NCBI GenBank assembly: GCA_030063045.1
Contig: JAQSEB010000078.1
Coordinates: 812,001-876,000, forward strand
Direction: 5' to 3'
Origin: Pratylenchus scribneri
Lineage: Eukaryota > Nematoda > Chromadorea > Rhabditida > Pratylenchidae
Length of the DNA: 64,000 nt
The notes beneath the pieces are model-generated. The model saw nothing but the letters and a program-made list of their open reading frames with translations. It made no database searches and was not told the origin of the DNA. The first letter of the stretch is position 1. Each line of letters opens with the position of its first letter. Below, piece by piece: positions 52,601-63,854 of this stretch. A program made the translations under genes and the position numbers.

Positions 52601-55600
52601 CCTTCCTTCTACATAATCAGCCACATCCCTTGCGCATCAGAATGGACCGGTCATTTCCTCCAGCGACTTTCCCTCCAACCATTTTTTTCGCCATTTTCTC
52701 CCCAACCACTTTTCCCAACCCATTACTGACCGACTTATCCACCCAACTCAACCACAAAAAAATGTTCAGATGTCCTTCGGCTACTCCCCTCCAGTAAATG
52801 TCCTCCTCAATGGCCGAGCACCGCCGTCGATGGCCACGCCCATTGGAAGGGAAGAGGATGAAGAAGAGGAAGGGAAGAAGGACACTGCTTCCTCTTCCCA
52901 TTTGCCCACCACTTCCTCCGCCACATCATCCCATCAGCAGCAGCAGCAAAAGTCGTCGTCGTCGTCGGAGGCCGCACCTTCACCTTCATCGCATCATTCC
53001 CAACCACCGCAACCACTAACAAATAATCCAAATCAGCAGCAACCACCAAACTCGTCCACCAATTCGCAATCGCCAGCAGCAGTTGTGGTCAGGCAACGAC
53101 CCGCAATCCCGCCGAAACCACAATTGGACATTGTCCGCTTCAGCATGGCACAGGCAAGAGGTCGGTCGGTGGTGGTTTTTTGGGAAGGATGAGATTTTTG
53201 GAAGGATGAGATTTCCTGAAGAAGGGGAATTGGATGAATTTAGGGGGTAAAGCCTTCTGGCATTAAGGCCAGTTAGAATTTAAGAGTTAGAGCCCCGGGA
53301 TTTGAGAGGTTGGATTAATTTAAAAGAGAACTCGGATTAGAGCCACCGGCAGAATTTGATGAAAATCTCCTAATTTAAGAGATAAATTTAAAGGGGAATG
53401 TCTATGGATTTGAGGAGAGAAAATTCGAATTTAAGAGGGGAAAGCTCCGGATTTTAGGTCAATAGGAATTGGATGAATTTGGAGGGGAAACCTTCTAGAT
53501 TCGAGGCCAAAAAATTAGAAAGAGGGAAGGCCACTTAATATGAAACCAAGTTTGGATGAATTTGAATTTTTATAGCCTTCAGGCAAAGAATTTGATGAAT
53601 TAAGCCTCCTGATGAGGATTTGAAGGAAAAAATGAAAATTTAGAGAGAAAGCCACTTATAATTTGAAACAAAAGAATTAGATAATTTAAGGAATTAATAA
53701 GATCTCTGGATTATAGCAAAAAAATATGATAGAATTTACCGAGAAATAATGTATAAAAACCAATGGGAATTGAATTAATTTAAAGGAAAAAAAATGTAAG
53801 GCTTGAAAACTTTTTGCTTTGAACCATTTTACAAAAATTTATTCTCCTTCCTTAAAGATGAATGCGATTTGGACACAATTTTGTCAGAATTGTTGGAATT
53901 GGAAAGTCAATTAAGCGGTGAAATAGGCAATCAAATGGTTTTGGGTCTGCCCGCATTGTTGCCATCCGGTCAAAAGACAACCGGTGCCATCCAATCCGAA
54001 ATGATGCCATCCACCCAGCCTCAACCGCCAATTTGTGCAGCGCCAATTGAACAAATGGCAAAACAAGTTCAATTCCAACAATTTGCCAATCAAAGTCAAA
54101 CGGATTCATCGGCAATGGCAATGGCACGTTTGCCTCCTTCATCCACAGCAACAAATGGTAGAGAAGGGGGTGGATTTTTAGGTTATAAAATTGCAAAATT
54201 CCTGTCTTATTTAGGCTTTTTTTGTGAAATTTGCCAAAAGAATAACCTTTTCGTTCATATATAATTTAACCTTTTTTTGTATCTAAATTGTTAGATGTTA
54301 CCTAGGAAAAATAATATGTGTACGAAAATTAGATGGAAGGAAAAGGGACATTTATTTGTCAAAATATATCGGGAACTTCAAAATAGAAAATTTTTACTTT
54401 TTGTTGTATTTTTCAATGAAAATTTTCCCTCTTGAGAGTGCCAAAATATGGTCAAAAATAAGTGAAAAATATTGAATAAATACTCAAAAACATTAATTTT
54501 AGATACTTGTCTTACCAAATCTAATATTTAAACAAATACATACAATCTTAGGTGGCACTGATTTTTGTTGCATTTCGCCGGATGCCGATTCGGCCTTCGG
54601 CGATTCATCCTCAACGGAATCTGCGCATCCGCCAATCCATCACAAATTGGCAAACAATGGCACAAATTTGGGAGGAAATGGCCAAAATGGACGGAATAAT
54701 GTTGGAGGAGGTGAACGCGGATCGGAATTTTCCTCGGCCGACTCATTCCGTGGCTCATTGAACACCACTCCATCGCCCACAAATCATCAACAGGTCCCAA
54801 AAACAAAAGCAATTAAAATTTTTGGGAAAAAATGAGCCAAAATTAAGAAAAAATGCTTAAAAATAATTTCCTTTCTTCCATTTTTACTTCACATTTTCCC
54901 AATGAATCATTTTGTGCGGTGCAAAAATCTTTTGGTCATTCACATTCAAAAATTTGGCCAAATCGGCCACCAAAAATTGTTATTTTTTGAATGCGCATTC
55001 CCACCCTTAAAGTTCAAATGGCACACATTTGAATATTCGGGATTGTATAGGGGGCCAAAAGCCCGAGGGGAAAAGTTCAGCCAGAAGTATTCTCCCCTCC
55101 AAGGGAAAATGCAAACCAAAAATCGCGCCATTTGCCACCACAAAAAGTCCCATTTACCTTCCCCTTCCTTCCCCAATCGATCCTTTGCCCTCGCCCTTTC
55201 TGCGCCGCAATTGGCATTTGCCTTTGGCAAAAGGGAGGGGGGGGGGAAGGAATGGCAAATGCGCCGGAGGGGCGAACAGCAGAAGGACATTTGGGCCTTG
55301 GGGGAGAAAGAGGGAACCGGGGGTCGCAATGAATATTTATTTTTTTGATGGAAGCAACCCCGGGAGAACCCAAAAAGAAGGCATCATCATCGCCCGCAGC
55401 GCAGTTGTTCTTTCCTTCTGTTCCATCCTCTTCCCCCCTCTAGGCCCGTTCACCCTTCGCCAAATGGACGCCGAATGCAGTGGGACATCATCTTTGGGCC
55501 TAACGGGGGGGGGGGGGGGGGGGCCGAACGCCAAAAGGCGAATATTAATAAATAATCGGAAGCCGAGGCAAAAAAAAGAAGAAAGAAGGAAGATTGCGCG

Positions 55601-58600
55601 CTTCAATGAACCCCCAAAAGAAAATTGAGGGACCACATTTCTGGAGAACTCGCCGTTTGGTAAAAAAAGACTGCGCTTTTGATTTTAATTGGAACAGGGC
55701 CTTCTATTGTTTTCCATTTCATTCTTTTCAAAGGGGAAATCAGCAAACTATTAGGGAAGATTTGTGCCATTTTGCCTGAAAGGCAGGGAAATTTAGTACT
55801 GTGTTCCTTTCGATTTTCGATAAAGAGAAAGCCTCCCTTCTCCCCCATCAATCCTCTGTTGCCTGTAGCTATACAGTAAATTAAAGGGAATTCTTAAATG
55901 AATTTAATAAATTAATTGTGATTTAAATTAAAACTGATGAAGAGGAAATTTGATCAAGATATTTCAGAATAGTTTTTGACCACAAAAAATTTAAGCATTT
56001 GACTAAATTTTCACATGTTTTTTTGGCCTAATTTGAGACAAATTGTTCAAATTTAACAAATTTTTTACCATAAAATATTCCCCAAAAATTGAAAATGGAA
56101 TATTTTGATATAAATTTAATAAGAATTTTAAGGCCAATAAATTTTAATGTTTTCCACTGTTCACATTTTCCAATGGGTCATCCGAACAATTGTTGCCCAG
56201 TTGACCCCTTCCTGAAATTGTTTTCAGGGCCAAAGGGCCTCTTCCAAAAGGGTTTAGAAAGAAGGGGGGCCATTAATCCAATAATTTCCCGAATGGATTG
56301 GATTTGGATGGGAGAAAATTGAAGAAGTGCTCGAATTGGGGGGAAAATGGCCAAATTGATGGATTTTCTGGGACTTTTAATGGGACCAAATTTTTGAGTG
56401 TTTTTCATAGTCAAAATGACCAATTTTAAGGAGGCTTGTGGGAATGTTCGAGAGAGGAGGACCAATTGTAGGGCTAAAAATGCACATTTTGTGAATGGGA
56501 AAATTCCCAATTAATTATGCAAAATATAAAATTTATTGGAAATTGAAGAGAAGACACTGAAAAAATAACTTTAATTTAATTTAATTTATAATAAAAAGAA
56601 AGAGGCTATTTGTCTAATTTGATGGTAGACTATGTCAGAGACATGCATTAATTTTTGTCATAAACGAGGCTAATAAAGCCAATTTATTTATCTGATTTAA
56701 CTGTTTAAAAAATTTAATTCTTATGAGAATATAATTAACTCGAGTTCGACGGGGAAAAGAATCTTTTCTACAAATTATTTCATAAATTACTAAAATGTAA
56801 TTTGGCTACTTTTTAGAGGAAATTCAGACCTACAAAATGTTATATCGCCTTCCTAAATTGGCTATAGCCTTGTTTGGTTAACTTCGATCTGCGATTGATT
56901 CTTTGATTTTTCATTTTGGCCCAATTACAATTTATAAATATTTATCAAATTTCAACAAATTCAACGCATTTCTTTCCAATTTCAGACTAATGGACTGTTG
57001 ATTGGCCAAATTGGCAGCCAAGGGCATTGCCAAAATGGCGGTGGTATGCCTATGCCTCCTCCTCCCGGCAATCGGCCACCCTCCTCCGCCGATTCATTCG
57101 TATCGACTGTCAGCAAAGATGAGCAGAAAAAGGCCAAAATTCGAGAGGCATTGGAAAAAATGAAGGAGGCAAAAATGAAGAAAGTAAGGCGAAACAAATG
57201 AAAATTTTGATTTAATTTTAAGGCAATTTTCTATTTATAGAAAGGGTTATTCTGGATCTGTGAGCAGTAAAAATTTGTCACCATTTAAATAATTTATCAA
57301 AGGCTGAACCAATTTTGTTGATTTAATTATCAAATTAAAGAACAGACATTTGACTATCGAATTACATTAATTTTATTTAAATTTGATTTAGAATTGATAA
57401 ATTTTTGATCAAATAACCGTTCAAAAACTACCTTTTGGATTCATTGTTTTTTTGAGCATAATTTCATCAATTTTGAACTAATTCAAATAAAATTAATATA
57501 TCATTATATAGCCAATATTCTGCTCTTTAATTTGTTGAAAAAAATCATCAAAATTTATTCAATCATTGATGAATGTATAAAAACGGCAACAAATTAGGGC
57601 ATATCTATTATGGATTTACCCTTCAAATAAAGCCAGAGGGGAAATTTCTTATTAGAAAACAATGGCCAAATTCTTCGGCTGGCTAAAACCATTTTTGTTC
57701 CATTCCAATTTATTAAGTTTTTCTTGTTTAATTCTCTTTACTCTAAAAACATCACAAAAATTCATCACAAAAATCATTGGACCGTTTAAGCCCATCAAAC
57801 AAAAATACATTTTCCCCATCCAAAAAACAGGTTTTCGTCAAAATATTCCTGGAAGATGGCTCTCAACGCGGTGTCCTCTTGGATGAACGATGGACAGTGG
57901 CGGAAACAATGCGACAATTGGCCGAAAAAATTCCCTGCTTATTAACTCCTGAACATGCAATCGTCGAGGAATACCCACATTTACATATTAGTGAGTTTGA
58001 GATGAGGGAAAGGAAAAAAGGGATGGAATTTTAAGAGAATTCTAATTTAGTTTTAAACCAAAATTGGTTTAAACCGTTTAAAATACCCTTAAATTGTTAA
58101 CCTAACCATGACCAAATTATATGCCATTCAATGCGTTTTGACCAGCTCTATCCAATTTGGAGTATATGGTTTGTGAATGTATTGGATAAGCTCTTTTAAA
58201 CTATTATAATTATTTTGGTATTTATTTACTATTTTTTCGACGAATTAAATAGTTTTTTTGCCACTTTTACGAATTAATTCCATTAATTTAGCCATTTTAA
58301 AGGGAAGTTCTTTTATTGAGTCCATAAATTCGATCCTTTCCAAGGTTGAATAAAGGTAAGTCCAGTAATTAGGCCAGCTTTTTGTGGCCCTAATTCGTAT
58401 CCCAAATATAATAATTTCATTCAATTTTGCCAACTTTTTGATTTGAATCCATAATCCACCAAATACGAATTGAATAATATTTGAAATTCTTCATTTTTGT
58501 CCCCAAATTTGCCCTTATTTATTTGCCATTTTTGCCCTCTTCATTTTCATGACTCTTCATAGAGAACAAACACAGATGGCCATTGCTAGGATCGTCAGTT

Positions 58601-61600
58601 AGGGTCAATTTTGATTAAGAAAGGGAGAAGGAGTGAAACCGGTCTTTGCTGTTTTGTTTGTCCCATTCCATTCCATTGAATCCATCCATCCAGCTGCTTC
58701 CCTTCAAGAAAGAGTGGATTAGCCGCCCCCAACCCTTCCATGAGGATGACCGCTGGGGCCAAGGAGGATCGGATTTCACATTTTTGAAAGGGTCAAAGGG
58801 GTTAAGCATGGTTTTGACGAGGGTTTGAATTTGAATGAAATAAGAAATTGAGGCTGAAAATTCATCTGGTTAATTAAGGGAAAAAATAAATGAATGGTAT
58901 TAATTTGTCGGAAAAACATTGAAATTATTGAATAGTATCAAAGCAATTTATTTGTTAGGGAGCTTTTTTTTTTGTCCTCATATTCCCAAACCATATACCC
59001 AAAATTGGATAGAGCTGGTCAAGGCGCATTGAATGGTAAATAATTTGTCATGGTTTGGTCAACAATTAAAGGGTATTAAACGGTTTAAACCAATTTTGAT
59101 TTAATGGTTCAAAACTAAGTTAGAATTGATTAAACCCAAACCAAAACATAAACAAATCAATATAAAATTCCACCAAATTATTTCAAGAACGTGCCTATGA
59201 GGACCATGAATTTGTGGTGGAAAATTTGGAGGATTGGACGGCGGATTCCCCGAATAAATTGCATTTTGTGCGATGCCCACAAAAATGGACCCTATTCCGG
59301 CATCCTCAATTGTTTTTGTTGACCGATCGAAACAGGGCCGAATTCCCCGACCAAAAGGCCCAATGGGATGGAGCGGAGAAGGCCAAATTGTTGGAGGAAT
59401 ATTTGCAGGGGGATTCTGGCACAAGTCGGGTGCCCGAATTGGAAGGATGGTTACTGTTGAAGGCGGATGGCAAAAAGTCATGGCGACGACATTTCTTTGT
59501 CCTCCGTGCATCCGGCCTCTATTATGTGGCAAAACCGGGCAAACCACGGGGGCCAACCAGGGATTTAACCTGCTTGATGAGTGTTTTTAATAATCAGGTG
59601 GGTAAAATTGCCGTCAATATTTTTTAATTAGGCCAAAAATTGAATGGATTTTATGGTATTACGATAATTGGAGACACCACAATTAGGTTCGGAACGTTCT
59701 ATTTTCGAAGGTTATAAAGCTGCTAGATAAATTTATATAGCATTTTATTCAGCATAAAATTGACTAAGAAAGGCTAAAAAATAAACATTGGCCAATATTG
59801 ATTATTTCCCTAGTTATGGCCAAAAAACCGTTGATTTAAGTAACTTAAATTGCGAATTTGACTATTTTTTGGTTATAACTTTGGTAATGTTCAATATTGG
59901 CCAATGTTTTTGATATTATATTGTAGCCAAAAGTTTAATAAATTGATCTAACAAATAGATTTATCACCTTCTCTAAACTAGATCGTTCCGACTCTAATTG
60001 TAGTGTTTCCAATTCTCGTACAGTCAGCAGATTTTCTAAAAGGGAATGACCATTCAAGGGAAATGAGACTTGACTTCCTCCAAGGCAAAATCATTGAAGG
60101 GAAATAAGCTCGAAGAAGGGAATATCAAAGAAAAATAAATTGATTTCTCAATGGTAATACGGTATTCCTTCCGGAATGAAATTAAACCTTTCAGAGTTTA
60201 TTTTCAAAGGGAAAATTCAAATTTTTTTAAAATGAAATTGAACCCCAATTCCATTAGAATCTTTAAAAAAACAATTGAATTTCCCCTTCTTTTTTCAGGT
60301 CTACATTTGCACGGATTGGCGCAAAAAATACAAGGCACCCAGCGACTGGGGTTTTGCCATCAAACATCCCAGAATTCAAGTCAAAACCAGCAAATATATC
60401 AAATATATTTGTGCCGAGGATGAGACCACTTTCCTTCAATGGATCATCGCCCTTCGAATTATAAAGGTAGACGAGAAATTTGGGAATTTTCATCAGAAAT
60501 AAATTGATTGAATGCATACATGGGTTTTTAAACATAACTCAACGAGGATAGAACTAATTTAGGAAGGCGATATATTATTTGTAAGGTCTGAATTTCCTCT
60601 ACAAAGTGGCTATTTCTATATTAGGCTTTTAAATTTCGAAAATGCTAGGGATGAAAGATGCCCTCAAAAGTTGCCTTTTATCCAGAAAACTCGGGATTAT
60701 TCCCATTCTCAGGCATTAGTTCGAATTCATTATATTATTAAAATGAATACATTTAAATTATAGCTACTTCAAAATATATCCATATAACCGTAATTTTATT
60801 TTATTAATTTTCTTTCGGTAATAATAACATCCAAAAACACAGATAAAATTAATACAGGTCATTGGAATTTGGAATTTTGCCAAACATCCTAATAGAAATT
60901 CTCACATTTTAATATACAATTAATTTAATTGAAGAATGGCTGCCCAATTTTGCATAAAAATTTCTGCGCAATTTCCACCCAATCCTCCAGCCATCCTCAT
61001 CATCATCTTCCTCATCATTATTCGTCCACATCCACATTGGCATCATCTTCTGCTGGCGTTTGCCCTGGCACACCGGCCATCCGTGTTCAGGTGCCCCAAG
61101 TGCCATTGCAACGTCTTTCCGCCTTGGACCCATCAGCCAATCAACATTTATTGGGCCAATCGCCTCGTCATCAACCACAAAAAGTGTTTTTCGCCCAACA
61201 AAATGGCATCGGCGGCTACAACAGTCCGGCCATGACGCGGGCATCATTTGCTGCCATTTCCAATAACAGTAGCCGGTGCAATGGAGGCGAATCATCAAAT
61301 AGCAGCCGATTGGATTCACCAATTCATGTCAGCTTTGCCTTTGATCAAGTCAGTTTTGGGGATGGAAATGGGAAGGGAATAAATATTGGCAGATATTTAT
61401 TTAAACCTAAAAAATATTTCAAATTCGAAAAGTTGTAACGGTTCAGAATTCAGATCATTTGATGATGTTTTTGGTCGGGTTTAACCAATTCTAACTTAGT
61501 TTTTGAACCATTAAACCAAAATTGGTTTAACCCGTTTAATACCCTTTAATTGTTGACCAAACCATTAAAAATTATATACCATTTAATGCGTCTTGACCAG

Positions 61601-62865
61601 TGCTATCCAATTTAGGATATATTTGGTTTGATGTATAAAATAAATTTCTGAACCATTACAATCTTTTTGACATTTTCAATGATTTTAAAGGCTAATTATA
61701 AATAGTATCCATTTTAAAGTTTTCCATTGAAAATTTTTATGGCCTTAAAAATTCATTTTCCCCCTTTATAGGACCAATGCAACACAATCAAACGTCAACC
61801 AGATTCATTGGCCACAAATGGCACACAACAACAACATTTCCCTCCGCCGGCCTCAATTCGCCATTTTGATGCAAATTATGGTGGCCGATTGGGGACACCA
61901 ACAACCAGCAATGGAAATTCCAATAATAATTCAACAATTTTGTTGGAGAATGTTGCCGAAAGCGATTCGGATGAGGAACAATTCCCGCCGCCTCCTCCGA
62001 ATGAGAGGACACCGACAAATGGGAACACAGCAATTTTTGCGCATGCCGAGGTAAGGGAAGGGGATTTGTTGAATTTGAATCGGCATTACCTAAAACCAAC
62101 TTTTGCCAAATTAATTAATATCTAATGACATATAAAATGGCAAAATAGAATTTATTTAAAATAGAGGGCGATTTGGTATCAGACTGAGAGTTCTTTTGAC
62201 CATATCTCAAAAAGCAAACAATCAAATTAAGAAGACGATTTGCCATTCGAAAGCACTAATGTACTCTAAAAAGTGTCCTAATTTTTTGAAAATTTTAACA
62301 ATTTAAAAAATATGCTTCTTTTCCCCAAAAAATCGGATTAAAAAATACATCACTCAAAGAAGTGTGACTTTTTTCATAATATTTTATAAAGCTAATTTTA
62401 GAGAAAATTAGTGGCTGGTTACTCACTCGTTGAATTATATAATAGACAAAATAATGACTTCCAATTCCACTTTAACAATCTTGACTTGCCACTTTTCATT
62501 TTCCCCTTTAGTCAAATCCTATCATTTAATGTGAAAGTTTCTCAAAATTTCCCACATTTCAGAGCCCTCGAAGAATAATCACCACCAACGGTGCCCCTCA
62601 ATGTCCGCCAAAACCAACTGCCATTCAATTGGCCAACATTTCACCGTGGAAAACTGCATTGAATTCTCCGATGATGGCCACTGATTTTGCCTCCACCCCT
62701 CCACCGCCTCCAAAAAGGGCCGATGGCACACGAATTCAAACAATCGGCGGAGGAATTGATGATGGCGGAATGAATGGAGGCCAAACAAGGAATGTCCAAA
62801 TGTTAATGGCCGAATTGCAATTGGCAACGAATAAACAGAAAATGAGGCTGGAACAGAATCTCTAG
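34614..62865 (+). CDS. mig-10: MRL-family adaptor (MIG-10/lamellipodin/RIAM)
   Basis: Twelve exons: 34614-34714, 44425-44629, 52770-53160, 53858-54157, 54552-54793, 56986-57183, 57831-57990, 59188-59597, 60299-60466, 60935-61348, 61772-62050, 62563-62865 (1056 aa). Adaptor linking Ras-type GTPase and phosphoinositide signals to Ena/VASP and actin in cell and axon migration. Residues 1-34 are acidic. The N-terminal half is disordered and Ser/Gln/Pro-rich, and includes the helix [20 protein letters not shown] coiled segment ([16 protein letters not shown]) precedes the Ras-association domain (480-570). The PH domain (614-725; [31 protein letters not shown]) follows, then a proline-rich tail with FPPPPP at 934-939, the EVH1-binding motif. 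Exons 1 and 2 join mig-10 by phase only: exon 1 ends phase 2, exon 2 ends phase 0, the 52770 exon opens phase 0. That exon begins ATG right after TTCAG, so a shorter 954-aa form is possible. Core gene sure, first two exons probable. Confidence 0.9.
35055..35400. repeat. Inverted clusters of a GGTCAGT repeat
   Basis: At 35055-35170 about six units of ACTGGTCAGTACGGAAA (variable, 16-18 nt) run forward. At 35305-35395 the reverse-complement units (CCACTGACCAGTTTACCG type) occur. About 135 bp separates the clusters. They lie in mig-10 intron 1. Confidence 0.8.
36165..36335. repeat. Family C repeat (partial)
   Basis: In mig-10 intron 1: TTTTGAACCAATTTAAGTAA, ATAGCCAAGAGTCTGC and AAAATTGGTTCTGTCC blocks. 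Confidence 0.55.
36526..36544 (+). repeat. C19 homopolymer
   Basis: Nineteen consecutive C residues in mig-10 intron 1, with the potential to form a G-quadruplex on the minus strand. Confidence 0.95.
37538..37865. repeat. Family B fold-back repeat
   Basis: In mig-10 intron 1. Left arm TTTTGGCTCATATCTAAACA..GGCGATATGCCATTTGAAAG, right arm GGGCTTTCAAATGGCATATT..CTATAGCCAAAAGG. One of the best preserved copies. Confidence 0.8.
40377..40695. repeat. Family B fold-back repeat
   Basis: In mig-10 intron 1. Left arm CTTTTTACTATAACTCATTG..GAAGGCGACAT, right arm ATAGCATATTGCCTTTCTGA..GAGCTATGGCCAAAAG. Confidence 0.75.
44015..44140. repeat. Family C repeat (partial)
   Basis: In mig-10 intron 1, just upstream of exon 2: AACACTATTAATAAGTTTGC and TAATACAGTCTTTGTTGAAT blocks resemble the right half of family C. 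Weakly conserved. Confidence 0.35.
44788..46095. repeat. 1.3-kb minisatellite with 24/27-nt units and higher-order structure
   Basis: About 50 tandem units of the same 24/27-nt repeat as in the glr-1 intron (GATTTTCATTCCGGAAAGAA core). Variant units (ACGG, TTTCCGG, TTAATTCCGG, GTGATTTTC) recur in the same order at a distance of about 414 bp (for example CATTACGG near 45369 and 45783; GAATTGTGATT near 45430 and 45844), so part of the array is itself a 414-bp duplication. It starts about 160 bp after mig-10 exon 2. The 257- and 317-codon open frames here are by-products of unit length. Confidence 0.97.
46535..46695. repeat. Family B repeat, partial
   Basis: In mig-10 intron 2: GGTAAATACCATTTGAAAGG..ATTTACTCTATAAAATGGCT, with a degraded right arm ending GTTGACTATTGGCC. 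Confidence 0.5.
48285..48675. repeat. Diverged direct duplication
   Basis: Two related segments about 285 bp apart: 48300-48385 (CCACACCAAAAAACTGGCGA..CCCTCAGGG..AAAAATGACCTA) and 48590-48670 (CCACACCAAAAATCTTGACG..CTCCAGGG..AAAAATGACCCA). GGCTGGCAATAAT-type units recur between and before them (48185, 48420, 48450). In mig-10 intron 2. Confidence 0.6.
50215..50460 (+). repeat. Family A MITE-like repeat (forward)
   Basis: In mig-10 intron 2: ACCATATATACCTAATTGTT, GCATTGAATGGTATATAATT, GGGTATTAAACGGTTTAAAT, AACTAAGTTAGAATTGG. Confidence 0.75.
50872..51185. repeat. Family B fold-back repeat
   Basis: In mig-10 intron 2. Left arm TAACTCAGTGAAGCATTGGC..GGAAGGCGATATTTCATTCG, right arm TTTTCAAATGGCATATCGCC..GAGTTATGGCCAAA. 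Confidence 0.75.
55505..55523 (+). repeat. G19 homopolymer
   Basis: Nineteen consecutive G residues in mig-10 intron between exons 54552-54793 and 56986-57183. A second G-rich run (G10) lies at about 55238-55247. Both could form G-quadruplexes in the transcript. Confidence 0.95.
56770..56885. repeat. Family B repeat, right half
   Basis: In a mig-10 intron, ahead of exon 56986: TTGGCTACTTTTTAGAGGAA, TTATATCGCCTTCCTAAATT and GGCTATAGCCTTG. Confidence 0.5.
57285..57590. repeat. Family C repeat
   Basis: In a mig-10 intron. TTATCAAAGGCTGAACCAAT at the left mirrors AATTTATTCAATCATTGATG at the right; ATTAATTTTATTTAAATTTG lies between. Confidence 0.65.
58035..58185 (-). repeat. Family A MITE-like repeat (reverse, partial)
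   Basis: In the mig-10 intron between 57990 and 59188, which also holds a forward copy (58980-59160), so the two could pair. Blocks: CCAAAATTGGTTTAAACCG, ATTCAATGCGTTTTGACCAG. Confidence 0.75.
58980..59160 (+). repeat. Family A MITE-like repeat (forward)
   Basis: ACCATATACCCAAAATTGG, GCATTGAATGGTAAATAATT, GGGTATTAAACGGTTTAAAC, AACTAAGTTAGAATTGATT. Its right end lies about 25 bp before the PH-domain exon at 59188. Confidence 0.8.
60530..60620. repeat. Family B repeat, left half
   Basis: In a mig-10 intron: ATAACTCAACGAGGATAGAA, TAGGAAGGCGATATATTATT, TTCCTCTACAAAGTGGCT. Confidence 0.5.
61435..61670 (-). repeat. Family A MITE-like repeat (reverse)
   Basis: In a mig-10 intron: TTTAACCAATTCTAACTTAG, GGTTTAACCCGTTTAATACC, GACCAAACCATTAAAAATTA, ATTTAATGCGTCTTGACCAG. 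Confidence 0.8.
62175..62400. repeat. Family B repeat, degraded
   Basis: In the last mig-10 intron: TTTTGACCATATCTCAAAAA, AAGACGATTTGCCATTCGAA, GTACTCTAAAAAGTGTCC. The right arm is barely recognisable. Confidence 0.5.
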
Positions 62866-63609
62866 ACGCACTTTTTTACACAATAAAATATATTATTTTG
62901 TCAAATAAATTTACATTTTGAACCATTGATCCAGCCATTTTTATATGTATTTTGCATACAAATTATGAAGAATATAAATAAACTTAAAAATGAAAAATTC
63001 AATTTTGTGAAATTTTGGACTAAAAATGAATGCTAAAAAACTAAAAATATTGGATTCAGGAACCGGCGGGGACCGGTGATTTTTTGCCCATAGAGCTCGA
63101 TAAAAGGAATCAATCAAGAAAAACGATATATACAATTAAAAGCCTAAAATTTCCTTTACAATTTGGCCTAATTTAAATTTTAATTCATTCTTCAAGCTAT
63201 ATATAATCCCTGGATTGGTTATTTCTTTGTTGATATTTGATACCCAGATCCCAGAGGCAGATGTCAAGGTGCATTCCTTTTGCCCCGAAGATGATGTCAA
63301 ATTTTGCAAGGCATATATATATTCGAGATGAATTAAATTGTGCCCAATGCCAGATTGATATGTCTGCTTGATCAAATGAAAGCCGGCTGAACCTCCCACT
63401 CACCTAATTCTTTCAAATAATTTTTCAATAATTAATATATTTATTTCAATTTTATTTCTTATTTATTCGTCAAATTTGTTAAAATTCCAATGAATTTTAT
63501 TAAATTTAAATTGCAATGAGAGAGGTATTTATTAAAATTTGAAATATTATAAGGCAAATAAAAATGTAATATATTCCACAATTTTAAAATAAATAAATGG
63601 CTTTTTCTT
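62866..63609. other. Convergent intergenic interval after mig-10
   Basis: Contains AATAAA at 62882-62887, a good mig-10 poly(A) signal 17 nt after the stop, and a family B half copy around 63140-63240. The gene ending at 63610 comes from the other strand. Nothing else is visible. Confidence 0.5.
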
Positions 63610-63805
63610 TTATCTTTTTTGTTGGCTTCTTCTCCTCTTTCGCCGTTGATTGAATGCCATTGATGGTTGTTGTTGTTGTTGCCAATTTGCCCAATTCCCA
63701 TTTGCATCTCTTTGCGTATTTTGTGGCTGATGAAGGGGATAGCCAAAATGACCACCGTTTGAATCAGTTTGGAGCTGGAATTTTGACCATTCTGGCACAT
63801 ACAAT
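63610..63805 (-). CDS. Terminal exon of an unknown gene running out of the window
   Basis: Minus-strand open segment bounded by an acceptor (TTTGCAG, complement at 63806-63812) and a stop at 63610. It encodes YVPEWSKFQLQTD, then a Gln-rich stretch (WANWQQQQQPS) and a basic end (NQRRKRRRSQQKR) that could be a nuclear localisation signal. The upstream part lies past 64000. I cannot name the family. Codon content and the clean acceptor support it as real. Confidence 0.5.
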
Positions 63806-63854
63806 CTGCAAAATAAATGACTGAATTTATTTAGCGATCAAAATAATTATAATG

